DNA from: Sphingomicrobium lutaoense
GTDB taxonomy: Bacteria; Pseudomonadota; Alphaproteobacteria; Sphingomonadales; Sphingomonadaceae
Length of the DNA stretch: 64,000 bases
Direction: 5' to 3'
Assembly: GCF_014195685.1 (NCBI RefSeq)
Contig: NZ_JACICF010000001.1
Location: forward strand, 939,317 to 1,003,316
Shown here: positions 20,172 through 31,226 of the stretch, piece by piece
How positions within the stretch are numbered: the first letter of the stretch is position 1
Layout of the letters: the number at the start of each line of letters is the position of its first letter
Notes under the pieces: generated by a model
The model's input: the letters and a program-made list of their open reading frames with translations, nothing else
Databases searched by the model: none
Told to the model about the DNA's origin: nothing
Made by a program: the position numbers and the translations under genes

Positions 20172-21613
20172 AACAAGGCTCCGGCAGCATTGTCGGCGGC
20201 GCTGCCGATCGGCCCGATGAGCAGATAGCCCAGCGGCGAGACGATCAGCGCGAACAATCCGATGAAGGCCGCTTCGAGGTTACCGCATGCATAGTGCAGT
20301 TCCTCTTCGGCTTCGTCGAAATACATCACCTTGACGATCTTCAGATAGTAGAAGGCGCCCACGACCGTGCCGAGAATGCCCGCCACGGCAAGCGCAAACA
20401 GCCCCTGCTCGACCGCAGCGTTGAAGACCATCAGCTTGGGCCAGAAGCCGAACAGCGGCGGGATGCCCGCAAGGCTGAACATGAAGACCGCCAGCGCGGC
20501 CGCCATGCCCGGACGGCGTGACGACAGGCCTTTCAAGGCATCGATCGCTTCCACCGGCTCACCCGCCGCGTTGCGCAGGTTGAGCACGACGAGGAAGGCG
20601 CCGAGCGTCATCACGACATAGATCGCCATGTAGAACAGCACCGCGCTTACCCCGGCAGCCCCGCCGGCCGCCAAGCCGATCAGGACGAAGCCGATATTGT
20701 TGATCGAGGAATAGGCAAGAAGGCGCTTGATGTTGGTCTGCCCCCAGGCCGCGATCGCGCCGAGGAAGATCGAGGCCAAGGCCGCGAAGATGATGATCTG
20801 GCGCCACGCATCGATGGCCGGACCCAACGCTTCGATGCAGACCCGCGTGGCAAGCAGCACCGCCGCCACCTTGGGTGCCGAAGCGAAGAAGGTCGTGACC
20901 GGCGTCGGCGAGCCTTCATAGACATCGGGCGTCCACATGTGGAACGGCACTGCGCTGATCTTGAAGGCAAGGCCCGACAGGGTGAACACCAGGCCAAGCA
21001 GCAGGCCGATCCCCATCGCTTCGTCACGGCCGAGCGCAGCTGCGATCGCGCTGAACTGGGTCGAGCCAGTAAAGCCGTAGAGAAGCGAGATGCCGTAGAG
21101 CAGGATCCCGCTCGCCAGAGCGCCGAGCACGAAATATTTAAGCCCCGCCTCGGCCGAACGCGCATCGGTGCGCCGGTAGGAAGCGAGGATATAGGCAGAA
21201 AGGCTGTTGAGCTCGAGACCGACATAGAGGGTAATCATGTTGGTCGCCGAGACCATCACGCTCATCCCCACGGTCGCGAGCAGGATGAGGATCGGATATT
21301 CGGGCCCATGCTCATCGTCGCGCGCGAACCAGCTGTTCGCCGCGATGATCGCGACTGCGGCCGAGAGATAGATAAGCGCCTTGCCATAGACCGCGAAGGG
21401 ATCGGCCGACAGGAGACCGCCGAACAGCGGACCCGCACTCGACGGCTCGGTTCCCACCAGCGCCGCAATCGTCGCCGCGATCAGCAGCGCGACCGTCCCC
21501 CAGGTCGTGATCTTGGTCGCGCGGCGGCCCATCGTCGATGCCGTGAGCATGAGGATCGGCTCACCGATGATGAGCATCAGTTCGGGAACGATGGCAGCGA
21601 AATTATAGGTCAT
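20168..21613 (-). CDS. nuoN: NADH-quinone oxidoreductase subunit N
   Basis: The 481-residue antiporter-like membrane subunit of complex I takes part in proton pumping. It is built of about 14 hydrophobic segments. The proton-antiporter core includes FKISAVPFHMWTPDVYEG, with the conserved Lys and the discontinuous-helix Pro, and LLAYSSINNIGFVLIG. Start ATG 21613 overlaps the nuoM stop by four bases. Its end overlaps the likely CTG start of birA by four bases. Confidence 0.97.
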   Translation of the reverse strand: MTYNFAAIVPELMLIIGEPILMLTASTMGRRATKITTWGTVALLIAATIAALVGTEPSSAGPLFGGLLSADPFAVYGKALIYLSAAVAIIAANSWFARDDEHGPEYPILILLATVGMSVMVSATNMITLYVGLELNSLSAYILASYRRTDARSAEAGLKYFVLGALASGILLYGISLLYGFTGSTQFSAIAAALGRDEAMGIGLLLGLVFTLSGLAFKISAVPFHMWTPDVYEGSPTPVTTFFASAPKVAAVLLATRVCIEALGPAIDAWRQIIIFAALASIFLGAIAAWGQTNIKRLLAYSSINNIGFVLIGLAAGGAAGVSAVLFYMAIYVVMTLGAFLVVLNLRNAAGEPVEAIDALKGLSSRRPGMAAALAVFMFSLAGIPPLFGFWPKLMVFNAAVEQGLFALAVAGILGTVVGAFYYLKIVKVMYFDEAEEELHYACGNLEAAFIGLFALIVSPLGYLLIGPIGSAADNAAGALF

Positions 21614-23127
21614 TCGCCTGCTCCTTCCGCAGCTGCGGCGGCGCCGAGATGGGCATCGCCCTGCGGCGCCGAGTGTTCGATCCGTTCGAGCAGATAGCCC
21701 ACGTCATTTCGCATCACTTCAAGGAAGCTTTCCGGATAAATGCCCATCCACAGCACCACGAGGGCGATGGGAACGAGCAACCAAATTTCACGCATGTCGA
21801 GATCGGGCATCGCTGCCGCGTCGGCATTGCGCTGGGTGCCGTAGCAGACCCGCCAGTAGAGGAAGAGCATATAGGCAGCGCCGAGAATGATCCCGGTGGT
21901 CGCGACCACGGCCGCCCAGCTCGACATTTCGTAGGTGCCGACCAATGAAAGGAATTCGCCGACGAAGCCCGAGGTGCCCGGCAGGCCGATCGACGCCATG
22001 GTGAAGAGAAGAAACAGCGTCGCATAGATCGGCATATTGTCGGCAAGGCCGCCATAGCGCGCGATCTCGCGGGTATGCAGCCGGTCATAGATCACGCCGA
22101 CGCACAGGAAGAGCGCGCCCGAGACGAGGCCGTGCGAGAGCATCACCACCAACGCGCCTTCGATCCCCTGCCGGTTGAAGGCGAACAGGCCGAAAGTCAC
22201 GAACGCCATGTGCGCGACCGACGAATAGGCGATGAGCTTCTTCATGTCCTTCTGCACCAGCGCGACGAGGCTGGTGTAGACGACCGCGATGCCGCTCAAC
22301 ACGAAGACCAGCGGAACGAATTCCGCCGAGGCGTCGGGGAACATCGGCAGCGAGAAACGTACGAAGCCATAGCCGCCCATCTTGAGGAGGACACCGGCCA
22401 GGATGACCGAACCCGCCGTGGGCGCCTGGACGTGTGCGTCGGGAAGCCAGGTATGCACCGGCCACATCGGCATCTTCACCGCGAAAGAAGCGAAGAAGGC
22501 CAGCCACAGCCACCATTGAACGCCCGCCGGGAAATCGGCTTCCATCAATTCGGGGATCGAGGTCGTCTCGGCGCTGATCACCATGTAGAGCATGGCAATC
22601 AGCATCAGCACCGAACCGGCCAGCGTGTAGAGGAAGAATTTATACGCCGCCTTGATGCGATCGGCCCCGCCCCAGATGCCGATGATCAGATACATCGGGA
22701 TGAGGCCGCCTTCGAAGAAGATGTAGAAGAGCAGGAGATCCTGCGCCGCGAAGACGCCGATCATCAGCGCCTCCATCAGCAGGAAAGCGCTCATATATTC
22801 GGGCACGCGCTTCTCGATCGAACGCCAGCTCGCCCCGATGCAGATCGGCATGAGGAAGGTCGACAGGACAATCAGCAGCAAGGCGATGCCGTCGATGCCC
22901 AGCGCCCAAGCAGGCATGATGCCCCCTGCGCCCAGCGAGACATGTTCGACATATTGCCAACGCGCGCCGTCCGGATCGAAGCCAGCCCACAGCGCGATCC
23001 CCATCCCCAGCAGGGCCAGGGTGGTGACGAGCGCGGTCCAGCGCGCCGATGCCGCGGATTGAAAAAGGACGGCGACCCCCGCGACCAGCGGGAGAAGGAT
23101 CATGGTCGAGAGAATGGGAAACTCCAT
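21610..23127 (-). CDS. nuoM: NADH-quinone oxidoreductase subunit M
   Basis: The 505-residue antiporter-like complex I subunit has about 14 membrane helices. AFFASFAVKMPMWPVHTWLP carries the key Lys, and HVQAPTAGSVILAGVLLKMG and KLIAYSSVAHMAFV are further core motifs. ATG 23127 overlaps the nuoL stop by one base (TGATG). An in-frame TTG 15 bases further upstream is less likely. Its end overlaps nuoN by four bases. Confidence 0.97.
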   Translation of the reverse strand: MEFPILSTMILLPLVAGVAVLFQSAASARWTALVTTLALLGMGIALWAGFDPDGARWQYVEHVSLGAGGIMPAWALGIDGIALLLIVLSTFLMPICIGASWRSIEKRVPEYMSAFLLMEALMIGVFAAQDLLLFYIFFEGGLIPMYLIIGIWGGADRIKAAYKFFLYTLAGSVLMLIAMLYMVISAETTSIPELMEADFPAGVQWWLWLAFFASFAVKMPMWPVHTWLPDAHVQAPTAGSVILAGVLLKMGGYGFVRFSLPMFPDASAEFVPLVFVLSGIAVVYTSLVALVQKDMKKLIAYSSVAHMAFVTFGLFAFNRQGIEGALVVMLSHGLVSGALFLCVGVIYDRLHTREIARYGGLADNMPIYATLFLLFTMASIGLPGTSGFVGEFLSLVGTYEMSSWAAVVATTGIILGAAYMLFLYWRVCYGTQRNADAAAMPDLDMREIWLLVPIALVVLWMGIYPESFLEVMRNDVGYLLERIEHSAPQGDAHLGAAAAAEGAGE

Positions 23128-25199
23128 CAGCGCGCCCACCAATAGGCCCAGCTTGCCGCGGCGATGAGGCCGAGCAGCATGACAAGGGCGTAACTGTAAA
23201 GATAACCGGATTGCAGCCTTGCGGTCAGGCGATTGCCCCAGCCCACGGCCGTGGCCGCGCCATGCGGACCGAAGCGGTCGATAGTCTGCTCGTCACCGCG
23301 CTTCCAGAAGATGCGCCCGATCCACATCGCCGGTTTGACGAAGATGAGATTGTAGAGCTCATCGAAATACCATTTGTGCATCAGGAAGGTGTGCAGACCG
23401 CCGAACATGGCGACGAACTTGGCCGGGTTTTTCGGTTTGCGGATATAATTGTTGTAGGCGATCCCGAGGCCGATCAGCATCACCAGCGCGGGCGAAAGCT
23501 TCACCCACAGAGGCACATGGTGCGCGGCTTCGACCAGTTCGGCATTGTGCACGAGGCTGCCCGCCCAGAAGGCCGCGCCTTCCTCGGTCCCGAAGAAGGG
23601 ATAATAGAAGGCATAACCCGCGAAGATCGCACCGATGGTCAGCGCGCCCAGCGGGACGAGCATCGACCAGGGGCTTTCGTGCGGGTGGTAGCCGCCCGTG
23701 CCCTCGCGCACCGCGACCGGATGGTCATCGGCGCTGTCATGGTCGGCCACGACTTCGCTTTCATCCTCGTGATGGCCGTGAAGCGCGTGTTGGACATGCT
23801 CCGAAGAGGCCCAACGCGCCTTGCCATAGAAAGTGAGGAAGATGAGCCGCCAGCTGTAGAAGCTGGTGAGCAAGGCGGCGATCAGCGCGATTGCGAAAGC
23901 GAAGCCCGCCGACACATTGCCTCCGCCCATTACCGCGGCGGCATAGGCGCTCTCGATGATCGCATCCTTCGAATAGAAGCCTGCGAAGCCGAAAATGCCG
24001 ATGATGCCCACGCCGGTGATCGCCAGCGTGCCGAAGATCATCGCCCAGAAGGTCAGCGGGATTTCCTTACGCAGCGCGCCATAATAGCGCATGTCCTGTT
24101 CGTGGTGCATCGCATGGATCACCGAACCCGCGCCAAGGAACAGCAGCGCCTTGAAGAAAGCGTGGGTGAAGAGGTGGAACATCGCCGCGCCATAGGCGCC
24201 CACGCCTGCGGCAAAGAACATGTAGCCGAGCTGCGAACAGGTCGAATAGGCGATCACCCGCTTGATGTCGTTCTGCACCGTACCCACCGTGGCGGCGAAC
24301 AGCGCGGTCGCCGCACCGACATAGGTCACCACTTCGAGCGCGCCGGGAGCGGCATCGAACAGCGGCGACAGGCGGCAGACCATGAACACGCCCGCGGTCA
24401 CCATGGTCGCGGCATGGATGAGCGCGCTGACCGGCGTGGGGCCTTCCATCGCATCGGGGAGCCAGGTGTGAAGGCCAAGCTGGGCCGACTTGCCCATCGC
24501 GCCGACGAACAGGAGAAGGCACAAGAGCGTCAGCGTATCTACGCGCATGCCGGCAAATCCGATCTCGGTTCCGACCGCGCCCGGAGCGGCCTCGAGGATC
24601 GCCGGGATCGACACCGTTCCGAACACCAGGAACACGCCGAAAATGCCGAGCGAGAAACCGAAATCGCCGACACGGTTGACCACGAAGGCCTTCATCGCGG
24701 CGGCATTGGCGCTGGGCTTGTGATACCAGAAACCGATCAGCAGGTAGGACGCGAGGCCGACCCCTTCCCAACCGAAGAACATCTGGACGAGGCTGTCGGC
24801 CGTCACCAGCATCAGCATCGCGAAGGTGAAGAGCGACAGATAGGAGAAGAAGCGCGGCTGGGAGGGATCTTCCTCCATATAGCCCCAGCTGTAGAGGTGG
24901 ACGAGGCTCGACACGGTCGTCACCACGACCAGCATTACCGCAGTCAGCGTGTCGACCCGCAGCGCCCAGTCGACCACCATGTCGCCCGAACGGATCCAGT
25001 CGAGCACGGGCACGACCGTCTCGGTCTCGGCACCGGTGAGGAAGCCGATGAAGATCGGCCAGGACAGGATGCAGCTGAGGAACAGCGCACCGGTCGTCAC
25101 CAGCTTGGAGGCGAACTTGCCGATGATCCGCCCGCCCAGGCCCGCGACGATCGCGGCCAGCAGCGGCAGGAAGACAATGAGGATGATCGAAGTCTGCAT
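23127..25199 (-). CDS. nuoL: NADH-quinone oxidoreductase subunit L
   Basis: The 690-residue subunit is the most distal proton pump of complex I. It carries the antiporter core ([56 protein letters not shown]) and the long C-terminal part that forms the lateral helix. A His-, Asp- and Glu-rich loop near residues 460-495 ([20 protein letters not shown]) stands out as a possible metal-binding or flexible linker. ATG 25199 overlaps the nuoK stop by one base. Confidence 0.98.
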   Translation of the reverse strand: MQTSIILIVFLPLLAAIVAGLGGRIIGKFASKLVTTGALFLSCILSWPIFIGFLTGAETETVVPVLDWIRSGDMVVDWALRVDTLTAVMLVVVTTVSSLVHLYSWGYMEEDPSQPRFFSYLSLFTFAMLMLVTADSLVQMFFGWEGVGLASYLLIGFWYHKPSANAAAMKAFVVNRVGDFGFSLGIFGVFLVFGTVSIPAILEAAPGAVGTEIGFAGMRVDTLTLLCLLLFVGAMGKSAQLGLHTWLPDAMEGPTPVSALIHAATMVTAGVFMVCRLSPLFDAAPGALEVVTYVGAATALFAATVGTVQNDIKRVIAYSTCSQLGYMFFAAGVGAYGAAMFHLFTHAFFKALLFLGAGSVIHAMHHEQDMRYYGALRKEIPLTFWAMIFGTLAITGVGIIGIFGFAGFYSKDAIIESAYAAAVMGGGNVSAGFAFAIALIAALLTSFYSWRLIFLTFYGKARWASSEHVQHALHGHHEDESEVVADHDSADDHPVAVREGTGGYHPHESPWSMLVPLGALTIGAIFAGYAFYYPFFGTEEGAAFWAGSLVHNAELVEAAHHVPLWVKLSPALVMLIGLGIAYNNYIRKPKNPAKFVAMFGGLHTFLMHKWYFDELYNLIFVKPAMWIGRIFWKRGDEQTIDRFGPHGAATAVGWGNRLTARLQSGYLYSYALVMLLGLIAAASWAYWWAR

Positions 25200-25504
25200 C
25201 AGCCACGCATCCGGTTGGCATCGTCAACCGCGATCGAGCCGCGGCGACGGAAGAAAATGACAAGAATGGCCAGCCCGATCGCCGCTTCCGCAGCGGCGAC
25301 GGTCAGGACGAACATGGCGAAGACCTGCCCCGTGAGGTCGCCCAGATAGGCGCTGAACGCAACGAGGTTGATGTTCACCGCGAGGAGGATGAGTTCGATC
25401 GCCATCAGCATGAGGATGACGTTGCGGCGATTGAGGAAGATCCCCAGCACGCCGAGAACGAACAGGATGGCGGCAACGCCGAGATAATGGCCCAGCGTGA
25501 TCAT
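25199..25504 (-). CDS. nuoK: NADH-quinone oxidoreductase subunit K
   Basis: The 101-residue membrane subunit has three helices. Conserved Glu residues of the central hydrophilic axis appear in [18 protein letters not shown] and [17 protein letters not shown]. The length is exactly typical. The ATG overlaps the nuoJ stop by four bases, and the stop overlaps the nuoL ATG by one, so K and L are tightly coupled. Confidence 0.97.
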   Translation of the reverse strand: MITLGHYLGVAAILFVLGVLGIFLNRRNVILMLMAIELILLAVNINLVAFSAYLGDLTGQVFAMFVLTVAAAEAAIGLAILVIFFRRRGSIAVDDANRMRG

Positions 25505-26103
25505 AATTCGACCCCCTTGCCGCTTTCGGGCGTGGTCATGCGGATCGCCTCTTCGGGATCGCGCCGCACCTGGTGATGGATTTTCTGGCCGCGCACGTCG
25601 CCGCGATCGCGGTGCGTGAGGACGATCGCGCCGATCATCGCGACAAGCAGGATGATGCCCGACAGCTCGAATGGAACGAGATAGCGGGTGTACATCAGCT
25701 CGCCCATCGCGCTGAGGTTGGACTGAGCGGTCGAGGCAGGCTGGTCACCGATCAGCGGACCCGAATTGGCCGCGGTGATCGCGATCAGCATCTCGGCCAG
25801 CAGGACGAGCGCGATGAGCAGCCCGATCGGCAAATTGCGCGTGAAGCCCGAGCGAAGCTTGGCGAAATCGATGTCGAGCATCATCACGATGAACAGGAAC
25901 AGCACCGCGACCGCGCCGACATAGACCATCACGAGTAGCAGCGCGATGAACTCGGCACCGAGCAGGAGCATGAGCCCCGCCGCGTTGAAGAAGGCGACGA
26001 TCAGCCACAGCACGCTGTGCACCGGGTTGCGCGCGAAGATGACCAGAATCCCCGAAAGGATGGTCAGCGTCGCGAACAAGTAGAAGGCAAAGATTCCGAT
26101 CAT
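25501..26103 (-). CDS. nuoJ: NADH-quinone oxidoreductase subunit J
   Basis: The 200-residue membrane subunit has five hydrophobic segments. The family features [20 protein letters not shown] and [19 protein letters not shown] are present; the latter forms the pi-bulge helix beside the quinone channel. A charged C-terminal tail ends in [13 protein letters not shown]. It starts 21 bases after nuoI, one of the few non-overlapping junctions in this operon. Confidence 0.96.
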   Translation of the reverse strand: MIGIFAFYLFATLTILSGILVIFARNPVHSVLWLIVAFFNAAGLMLLLGAEFIALLLVMVYVGAVAVLFLFIVMMLDIDFAKLRSGFTRNLPIGLLIALVLLAEMLIAITAANSGPLIGDQPASTAQSNLSAMGELMYTRYLVPFELSGIILLVAMIGAIVLTHRDRGDVRGQKIHHQVRRDPEEAIRMTTPESGKGVEL

Positions 26104-26124
26104 GATATCCCCGTTCGGGCGCCC

Positions 26125-26607
26125 CTATCGATAGGCCGCATCGGCGGCAAGATTGGCGGCGATGGCCTGTTCCCACTGGTCACCATTTTCCAGCAGCTTG
26201 GCCTTGTCGTAGAGCAGTTCCTCACGCGTCTCGGTGGCGAATTCGAGATTGGGCCCCTGCACCACCGCATCCACCGGGCATGCTTCCTGGCAAAGCCCGC
26301 AATAGATGCATTTCACCATGTCGATGTCGTAGCGCGTGGTCCGGCGCGAACCGTCCTCGCGCGGATCGGCCTCGATGGTGATGGCCTGCGCGGGGCAGAT
26401 CGCTTCGCAAAGCTTGCAGGCGATGCAACGCTCTTCCCCGTTGGGATAGCGGCGCAGCACATGCTCACCGCGAAAACGCGGGCTCTGCGGCGCTTTCTCA
26501 TAGGGAAAGTTGATCGTCGCCTTGGGCTTGAAGAAATATTTCAGCGTCAGCGCATGGGCTTTCACGAATTCCCACAGCGTAAAGGCCTTGAGGGTGCGGG
26601 CGATCAC
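26125..26607 (-). CDS. nuoI: NADH-quinone oxidoreductase subunit I
   Basis: The 160-residue peripheral-arm subunit carries two [4Fe-4S] clusters, N6a and N6b. The ligand motifs are [16 protein letters not shown] and [16 protein letters not shown], both complete with four Cys each. The N-terminal amphipathic stretch that sits on the membrane arm is present. The ATG overlaps the nuoH stop by four bases. Confidence 0.98.
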   Translation of the reverse strand: MIARTLKAFTLWEFVKAHALTLKYFFKPKATINFPYEKAPQSPRFRGEHVLRRYPNGEERCIACKLCEAICPAQAITIEADPREDGSRRTTRYDIDMVKCIYCGLCQEACPVDAVVQGPNLEFATETREELLYDKAKLLENGDQWEQAIAANLAADAAYR

Positions 26608-27764
26608 AGCGCGCCTCCTTCGAAACGGGTGAACATGAGCCAGCCCGACACCAGGGCAACGAACGCCAGGCTGAGCGGGAGAAAGATCTTCCAGCCAAGG
26701 CGCATCAGCTGGTCATAGCGGTAGCGCGGCACGGTCGCCTTCACCCAACCGAACATGAAGAAGAAGATGCCCATCTTGAGGAACAGCCAGAAGATGCCCG
26801 GGATGGCGTAGAGCGGTTCCCAATCCACCGGAGGCAGGAAGCCGCCCCAGAACAGGATCGCGTTGAGCGCGCACATCAGGATGACATTGGCATATTCGCC
26901 GAGCCAGAAGAGCGCGAAGCTCATCGACGAATATTCGGTCTGGTGACCGGCCACGAGCTCGGATTCCGCTTCGACGAGGTCGAACGGCGTACGGAAGGTC
27001 TCTGCCATCGAGGAGATGAAGAAGACCACTGCCATCGGGAAAAGCAGCGGGTTGAAGCCATAGCCATTGAGAAGGCCGAGCACATGGCCCTGCTGCCCCA
27101 GGATGATGGCGGTAAGGTTCATCGACCCCGCCCACAGGATCACGCCCATGATGACGAAGCCGATCGAGACTTCGTAGCTGACCATCTGCGCGGCAGCGCG
27201 TAGCGCCGAAAAGAAGGGATATTTGGAGTTGGATGCCCAACCCGCGATGATCACGCCATAAACGCCCAGTGACGAAGCGGCGAGGATGTAGAGCAGGCCG
27301 ACATTGATGTCCGCAAGCACGACGCCCACGTCGAAAGGGATCACCGCCCAGACGATCAGCGCGACAGTGAAAGTGATCACCGGCGCGATCAGGAACAGCG
27401 CCTTGTTCGCGCTCGAGGGAATGATGGTTTCCTTGAGGAAGACCTTCAGACCGTCGGCAAAGCTCTGCAGCAGCCCCCACGGCCCGACCACGTTGGGTCC
27501 GCGCCGGAGAGCGATCGCCGCCCAGATCTTGCGCTCGGTATAGATAACCATCGCCACCGCGAGCATCAGCGGAAGCGCGATGAGGAGAATGTGGATGAGC
27601 GTACCCAGGCCATAGGCCCAGTCTTGCTGCATACCGGCCGCTTCGAAGCCCTGCACCGCGCCGCCCCAGAAAGCGGTCGAGAAGAATTCGCCCACGCCCG
27701 GGATCAGCCATCCCAGCAGGACCAAGGCAGCGACAATCGCCACGATGAGGACAAGCGCGATCAT
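26604..27764 (-). CDS. nuoH: NADH-quinone oxidoreductase subunit H
   Basis: The 386-residue membrane subunit links the quinone site to the proton-pumping arm. It has about eight to nine helices. The quinone-site loop [20 protein letters not shown] and the acidic [20 protein letters not shown] loop with EYSSM following are conserved. The protein is longer than the E. coli form at its N-terminus, as is common in this class. Its ends overlap nuoG and nuoI by four bases each. Confidence 0.98.
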   Translation of the reverse strand: MIALVLIVAIVAALVLLGWLIPGVGEFFSTAFWGGAVQGFEAAGMQQDWAYGLGTLIHILLIALPLMLAVAMVIYTERKIWAAIALRRGPNVVGPWGLLQSFADGLKVFLKETIIPSSANKALFLIAPVITFTVALIVWAVIPFDVGVVLADINVGLLYILAASSLGVYGVIIAGWASNSKYPFFSALRAAAQMVSYEVSIGFVIMGVILWAGSMNLTAIILGQQGHVLGLLNGYGFNPLLFPMAVVFFISSMAETFRTPFDLVEAESELVAGHQTEYSSMSFALFWLGEYANVILMCALNAILFWGGFLPPVDWEPLYAIPGIFWLFLKMGIFFFMFGWVKATVPRYRYDQLMRLGWKIFLPLSLAFVALVSGWLMFTRFEGGAL

Positions 27765-29776
27765 TCCGCGGCCTCCGCGAAGGTTTCGCCATGCACGAGT
27801 TCGGCCGAGCAGCGCTGCATCGTCGGGCTGGCGCGGCAGATGGCGTTGGTGAGATAGAAATCGTCGATGGGATAGCGGATCGCGCCTTCACCCTTTGCCG
27901 CCAGTTGTGCCGGCGAGAAAGGCAGGTCGAGCACGACGCCGTCGTCCACGCCCAGTTCGGGCACGGCCTTGATCATGGCAGCGCGCAATTCCGCAAAGTT
28001 ATCGAATTTCAATGGTTTACCGAGAAGCTCGGAGACGGCACGGAAGATCGACCAATCCTCGCGGGCATCGCCTGGGGCGAAGACCGCCTTCTCGCCGCGC
28101 TGCACCCGGCCTTCGATATTGACATAGGTGCCATGCTTTTCAGCATAGGACGCGCCGGGCAGGACCAAGTCGGCCTGCGCCGCGCCCTTGTCGCCATGAT
28201 GGCCGACATAGACCTTGAAGGCCTTGGGAAAAGCATCCTCGGCCAGTTCGTCGGCGCCGAGCATCAGGACCAGCTTGGGCTTGGCAGCCTTCACGCCTTC
28301 GAGGCCATCCTCGTGCGCATAACCGAGCATCAGGCCCGCCATGCGCGAAGCGGCAGTATGCAGCACGTTGAAGCCGTTCCAGTCGCCGCGAATGACGTTC
28401 AGGGCATGGGCTGCAGCCTGGGCATCCCCCTGCCCGCCCGCGGCCAGGAGGCCCGGCCCCGCGATGAAGACGGGCCGCTCCGCCCGTTCGAAGGCATCGG
28501 TGACGTCGCTCGGCAGCTTGCCGAGGATCGACAGGTCATTGCCAAGGAAGCTGACCGGATAAGTCAGGTCGACTTCGGGGCCGACCGCATAGACCTTTGC
28601 GCCGCGCCTGACCGCCTTGCGCACGCGCGTGTTCACCAGCGGCGCTTCCCAGCGCAAATTGGTGCCCGCGAGGAAGATGACATCGGCATTCTCGATGTCG
28701 GCAATGGGCGTGTTGAACCGCACCGCGCCGAGGCTCGACACGTCATAACGAAGGCCCGTCTGCCGTCCCTCGAACAATTTGCCGCGCTGCTGGGTGAGCA
28801 GCGCCTTGGCGGCGAACATGGTCTCGGCGTCGACGAGGTCACCGGCGATCGCCGCAACCTTGCTCTTGGCTTCCGAAAGCTGGTCGGCGAACAGCTGCAA
28901 CGCTCCGGCCCAGTCGGCCGCGCGCAGCTTGCCATTCTCGCGGATCCACGGACGGTCGAGGCGGCGCCGCACGAGCGCATCTACATTGTGACGCGTCTTG
29001 TCGTGCGCCCACTCCTCGTTCACCGCATCGTTGATGCGCGGGAGGATGCGCATCACCTGGCGGCCACGGACGTCCATGCGGATGTTGGTGCCGACCGCGT
29101 CCATCACGTCGATGCCCGGCACTTTCTTCAGCTCCCAGGGACGCGCTTCGAAGGCATAGGGCTTCGACAGGAGCGCGCCGACCGGGCAGAGGTCGACCAC
29201 ATTGCCCGACAGCTCCGATTTCACGGCCTTTTCGAGATAGGTGGTGATCTGCGCGTCCTCGCCGCGGAAATACATGCCCATCTCGTCGGTGCCCGCGACT
29301 TCCTCGGTGAAGCGGACGCAGCGAGTGCACTGGATGCAACGGGTCATCGCCGTCTTGACGATGGGGCCCATATATTTGTCTTCGACCGCGCGCTTGTTTT
29401 CATCATAGCGCGAGGTCCCGCGGCCATAGGCCATGGCCTGGTCCTGCAAGTCGCATTCGCCGCCCTGGTCGCAGATCGGGCAATCGAGCGGGTGGTTGAT
29501 GAGGAGGAATTCCATCACCCCTTCGCGGGCCTTCTTGACCATCGGGGTGTCGGTGCGGATTTCCTGGCCTTCGGCGGCGGGCAGCGCGCAGCTGGCCTGC
29601 GGCTTGGGCGGGCCGGGCTTCACCTCGACGAGGCACATGCGGCAGTTGCCGGCGATGCTCAGCCGTTCGTGATAGCAGAAACGGGGGATTTCCTTACCCG
29701 CCAGCTCGCACGCCTGGAGGACGGTTGCGCCATCGGGCACGTCCAATTCGACGCCATCTACGGTGACTTTAGGCAT
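27761..29776 (-). CDS. nuoG: NADH-quinone oxidoreductase subunit G
   Basis: The 671-residue iron-sulfur subunit passes electrons along the peripheral arm. The N-terminal [2Fe-2S] ligands are in [20 protein letters not shown], and the His-containing cluster ligands follow in [19 protein letters not shown] four-Cys cluster is in [12 protein letters not shown], with a later Cys in [10 protein letters not shown]. The remaining 450 residues form a shortened molybdopterin-oxidoreductase-like domain without cofactor role. The ATG shares one base with the nuoF stop. Confidence 0.97.
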   Translation of the reverse strand: MPKVTVDGVELDVPDGATVLQACELAGKEIPRFCYHERLSIAGNCRMCLVEVKPGPPKPQASCALPAAEGQEIRTDTPMVKKAREGVMEFLLINHPLDCPICDQGGECDLQDQAMAYGRGTSRYDENKRAVEDKYMGPIVKTAMTRCIQCTRCVRFTEEVAGTDEMGMYFRGEDAQITTYLEKAVKSELSGNVVDLCPVGALLSKPYAFEARPWELKKVPGIDVMDAVGTNIRMDVRGRQVMRILPRINDAVNEEWAHDKTRHNVDALVRRRLDRPWIRENGKLRAADWAGALQLFADQLSEAKSKVAAIAGDLVDAETMFAAKALLTQQRGKLFEGRQTGLRYDVSSLGAVRFNTPIADIENADVIFLAGTNLRWEAPLVNTRVRKAVRRGAKVYAVGPEVDLTYPVSFLGNDLSILGKLPSDVTDAFERAERPVFIAGPGLLAAGGQGDAQAAAHALNVIRGDWNGFNVLHTAASRMAGLMLGYAHEDGLEGVKAAKPKLVLMLGADELAEDAFPKAFKVYVGHHGDKGAAQADLVLPGASYAEKHGTYVNIEGRVQRGEKAVFAPGDAREDWSIFRAVSELLGKPLKFDNFAELRAAMIKAVPELGVDDGVVLDLPFSPAQLAAKGEGAIRYPIDDFYLTNAICRASPTMQRCSAELVHGETFAEAAE

Positions 29777-31080
29777 TATTCAGCAGCCTCCAGCCGATCG
29801 CCGCGTTCGGCGATCCGGCGTTCGATTTCGGGTCGGAAGTGGCGGATGAGGCCCTGGATCGGCCAGGCGGCGGCGTCACCCAATGCGCAGATGGTGTGGC
29901 CTTCGACTTGCTTGGTCACATCGAGCAAGCGGTCGATGGTGCCGATCTCGGCATCGCCTTCGCGCAGCTTTTCCATGGTGCGCCACATCCAGCCCGTGCC
30001 TTCGCGGCACGGCGTGCACTGGCCGCAGCTTTCATGCTTGTAGAAATAGGAAATCCGGCTGATCGCCTTCACGATGTCGGTGGACTTGTCCATCACGATC
30101 ACCGCCGCGGTGCCGAGACCCGAGCCCTGGTCCTTCAGGCCATCGAAGTCCATCGGGCAGTCCATGATGTCCTTGGCGGGGACCAGCGGGACCGACGAAC
30201 CGCCGGGAATGACCGCGAGCAGATTGTCCCACCCCCCGGTGATACCGCCGCAATGCTTCTCGATGAGTTCGCGGAAGGGAATGCTCATCGCTTCTTCGAC
30301 CACGCAGGGCTTTTCGACATGGCCCGAGATCTGGAAGAGCTTGGTGCCGGCGTTATTCTCGCGCCCGAAGCTCTTGAACCATGCCGCGCCGCGACGCAGG
30401 ATCGTGGGGACCACCGCGATGCTTTCGACATTGTTGACCGTGGTCGGGCAGCCATAGAGGCCCGCTCCCGCCGGGAAAGGCGGCTTCAGGCGCGGCTGGC
30501 CCTTCTTGCCCTCGAGGCTTTCGAGCATCGCGGTTTCTTCGCCGCAGATATAGGCGCCCGCGCCCCGGTGCAGGAAAAGATCGAAATCATAGCCAGAACC
30601 GGCGGCATTCTTGCCAAGAAGGCCCGCTTCATAGGCTTCGTCGATCGCGCGCTGCATCGCGATCGCTTCCTGGATATATTCGCCGCGAATGTAGATGTAG
30701 GCGGCGCGTGCGCGCATCGCGAAGCTCGACAGGAGCGCGCCTTCGATCAGTTTGTGCGGATCGTGGCGGATGATCTCGCGGTCCTTGCACGAGCCAGGCT
30801 CGGATTCGTCGGCATTGATGACGAGGAAGTTGGGACGGCCCGGCGTCGGTTCCTTGGGCATGAAGCCCCATTTCACGCCGGTCGGGAAGCCCGCGCCGCC
30901 GCGACCGCGAAGGCCCGATTCCTTGACGATCTCGATGATCGCGTCCTGGCCAAGCTGCATGAGCTTGGCGGTATCGTCCCAATCGCCGCGCGCCTGCGCT
31001 TCCTTGAGCCAGGGCGACTGGAAGCCATAGACGTTGGTGAAGATCCGGTCCTTGTCGGTGAGGCTGGTGATGCCGCTCAT
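29776..31080 (-). CDS. nuoF: NADH-quinone oxidoreductase subunit F
   Basis: The 434-residue subunit binds NADH and FMN at the entry of complex [21 protein letters not shown] and [19 protein letters not shown] are the FMN and NADH motifs. The [4Fe-4S] N3 ligands are in [16 protein letters not shown], with the last Cys in [16 protein letters not shown] 31080 is chosen because [19 protein letters not shown] matches the family; an upstream in-frame extension overlaps other genes. The start codon shares one base with the stop of the 48-residue gene before it. Confidence 0.97.
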   Translation of the reverse strand: MSGITSLTDKDRIFTNVYGFQSPWLKEAQARGDWDDTAKLMQLGQDAIIEIVKESGLRGRGGAGFPTGVKWGFMPKEPTPGRPNFLVINADESEPGSCKDREIIRHDPHKLIEGALLSSFAMRARAAYIYIRGEYIQEAIAMQRAIDEAYEAGLLGKNAAGSGYDFDLFLHRGAGAYICGEETAMLESLEGKKGQPRLKPPFPAGAGLYGCPTTVNNVESIAVVPTILRRGAAWFKSFGRENNAGTKLFQISGHVEKPCVVEEAMSIPFRELIEKHCGGITGGWDNLLAVIPGGSSVPLVPAKDIMDCPMDFDGLKDQGSGLGTAAVIVMDKSTDIVKAISRISYFYKHESCGQCTPCREGTGWMWRTMEKLREGDAEIGTIDRLLDVTKQVEGHTICALGDAAAWPIQGLIRHFRPEIERRIAERGDRLEAAE

Positions 31081-31226
31081 CACTTCTTCTCCAACAATTT
31101 GGTGGCGCCGGCATAAAGCGCGACGGCGAGAAGCACGCCGATTGCCAGCCCGATAAGACCCTTGAGAATCTTCCAGGCGACGATGATCGCGAGGATGGCG
31201 ATGCCGATCTTGAGGAGCTGCTGCAT
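31080..31226 (-). CDS. Small membrane protein (48 aa) encoded between nuoE and nuoF
   Basis: An ATG at 31226 opens a 48-codon frame that exactly fills the space between nuoE and nuoF. The start shares one base with the nuoE stop (TAATG), and the stop shares one base with the nuoF ATG (TGATG). The product begins [20 protein letters not shown], continues with a second hydrophobic stretch ([15 protein letters not shown]) and ends in KLLEKK, which suggests one or two membrane segments with a positive tail. The perfect fit at both ends argues that it is translated. I do not recognise a family. It could be a complex I accessory or assembly factor, by position only. Confidence 0.72.
   Translation of the reverse strand: MQQLLKIGIAILAIIVAWKILKGLIGLAIGVLLAVALYAGATKLLEKK

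Noticed and set aside
23049-25349. Long open frame on the plus strand (about 766 codons) opposite nuoL
   Set aside because: It is exactly antisense to a fully conserved nuoL, is rich in His, Arg, Asp and Glu in the way GC-rich shadow frames are, and shows no domain or ribosome site.
27791-30043. Long open frame on the plus strand opposite nuoG
   Set aside because: It is a shadow of the nuoG codon pattern. The forward product has no recognisable motif, while nuoG has all its cluster ligands.
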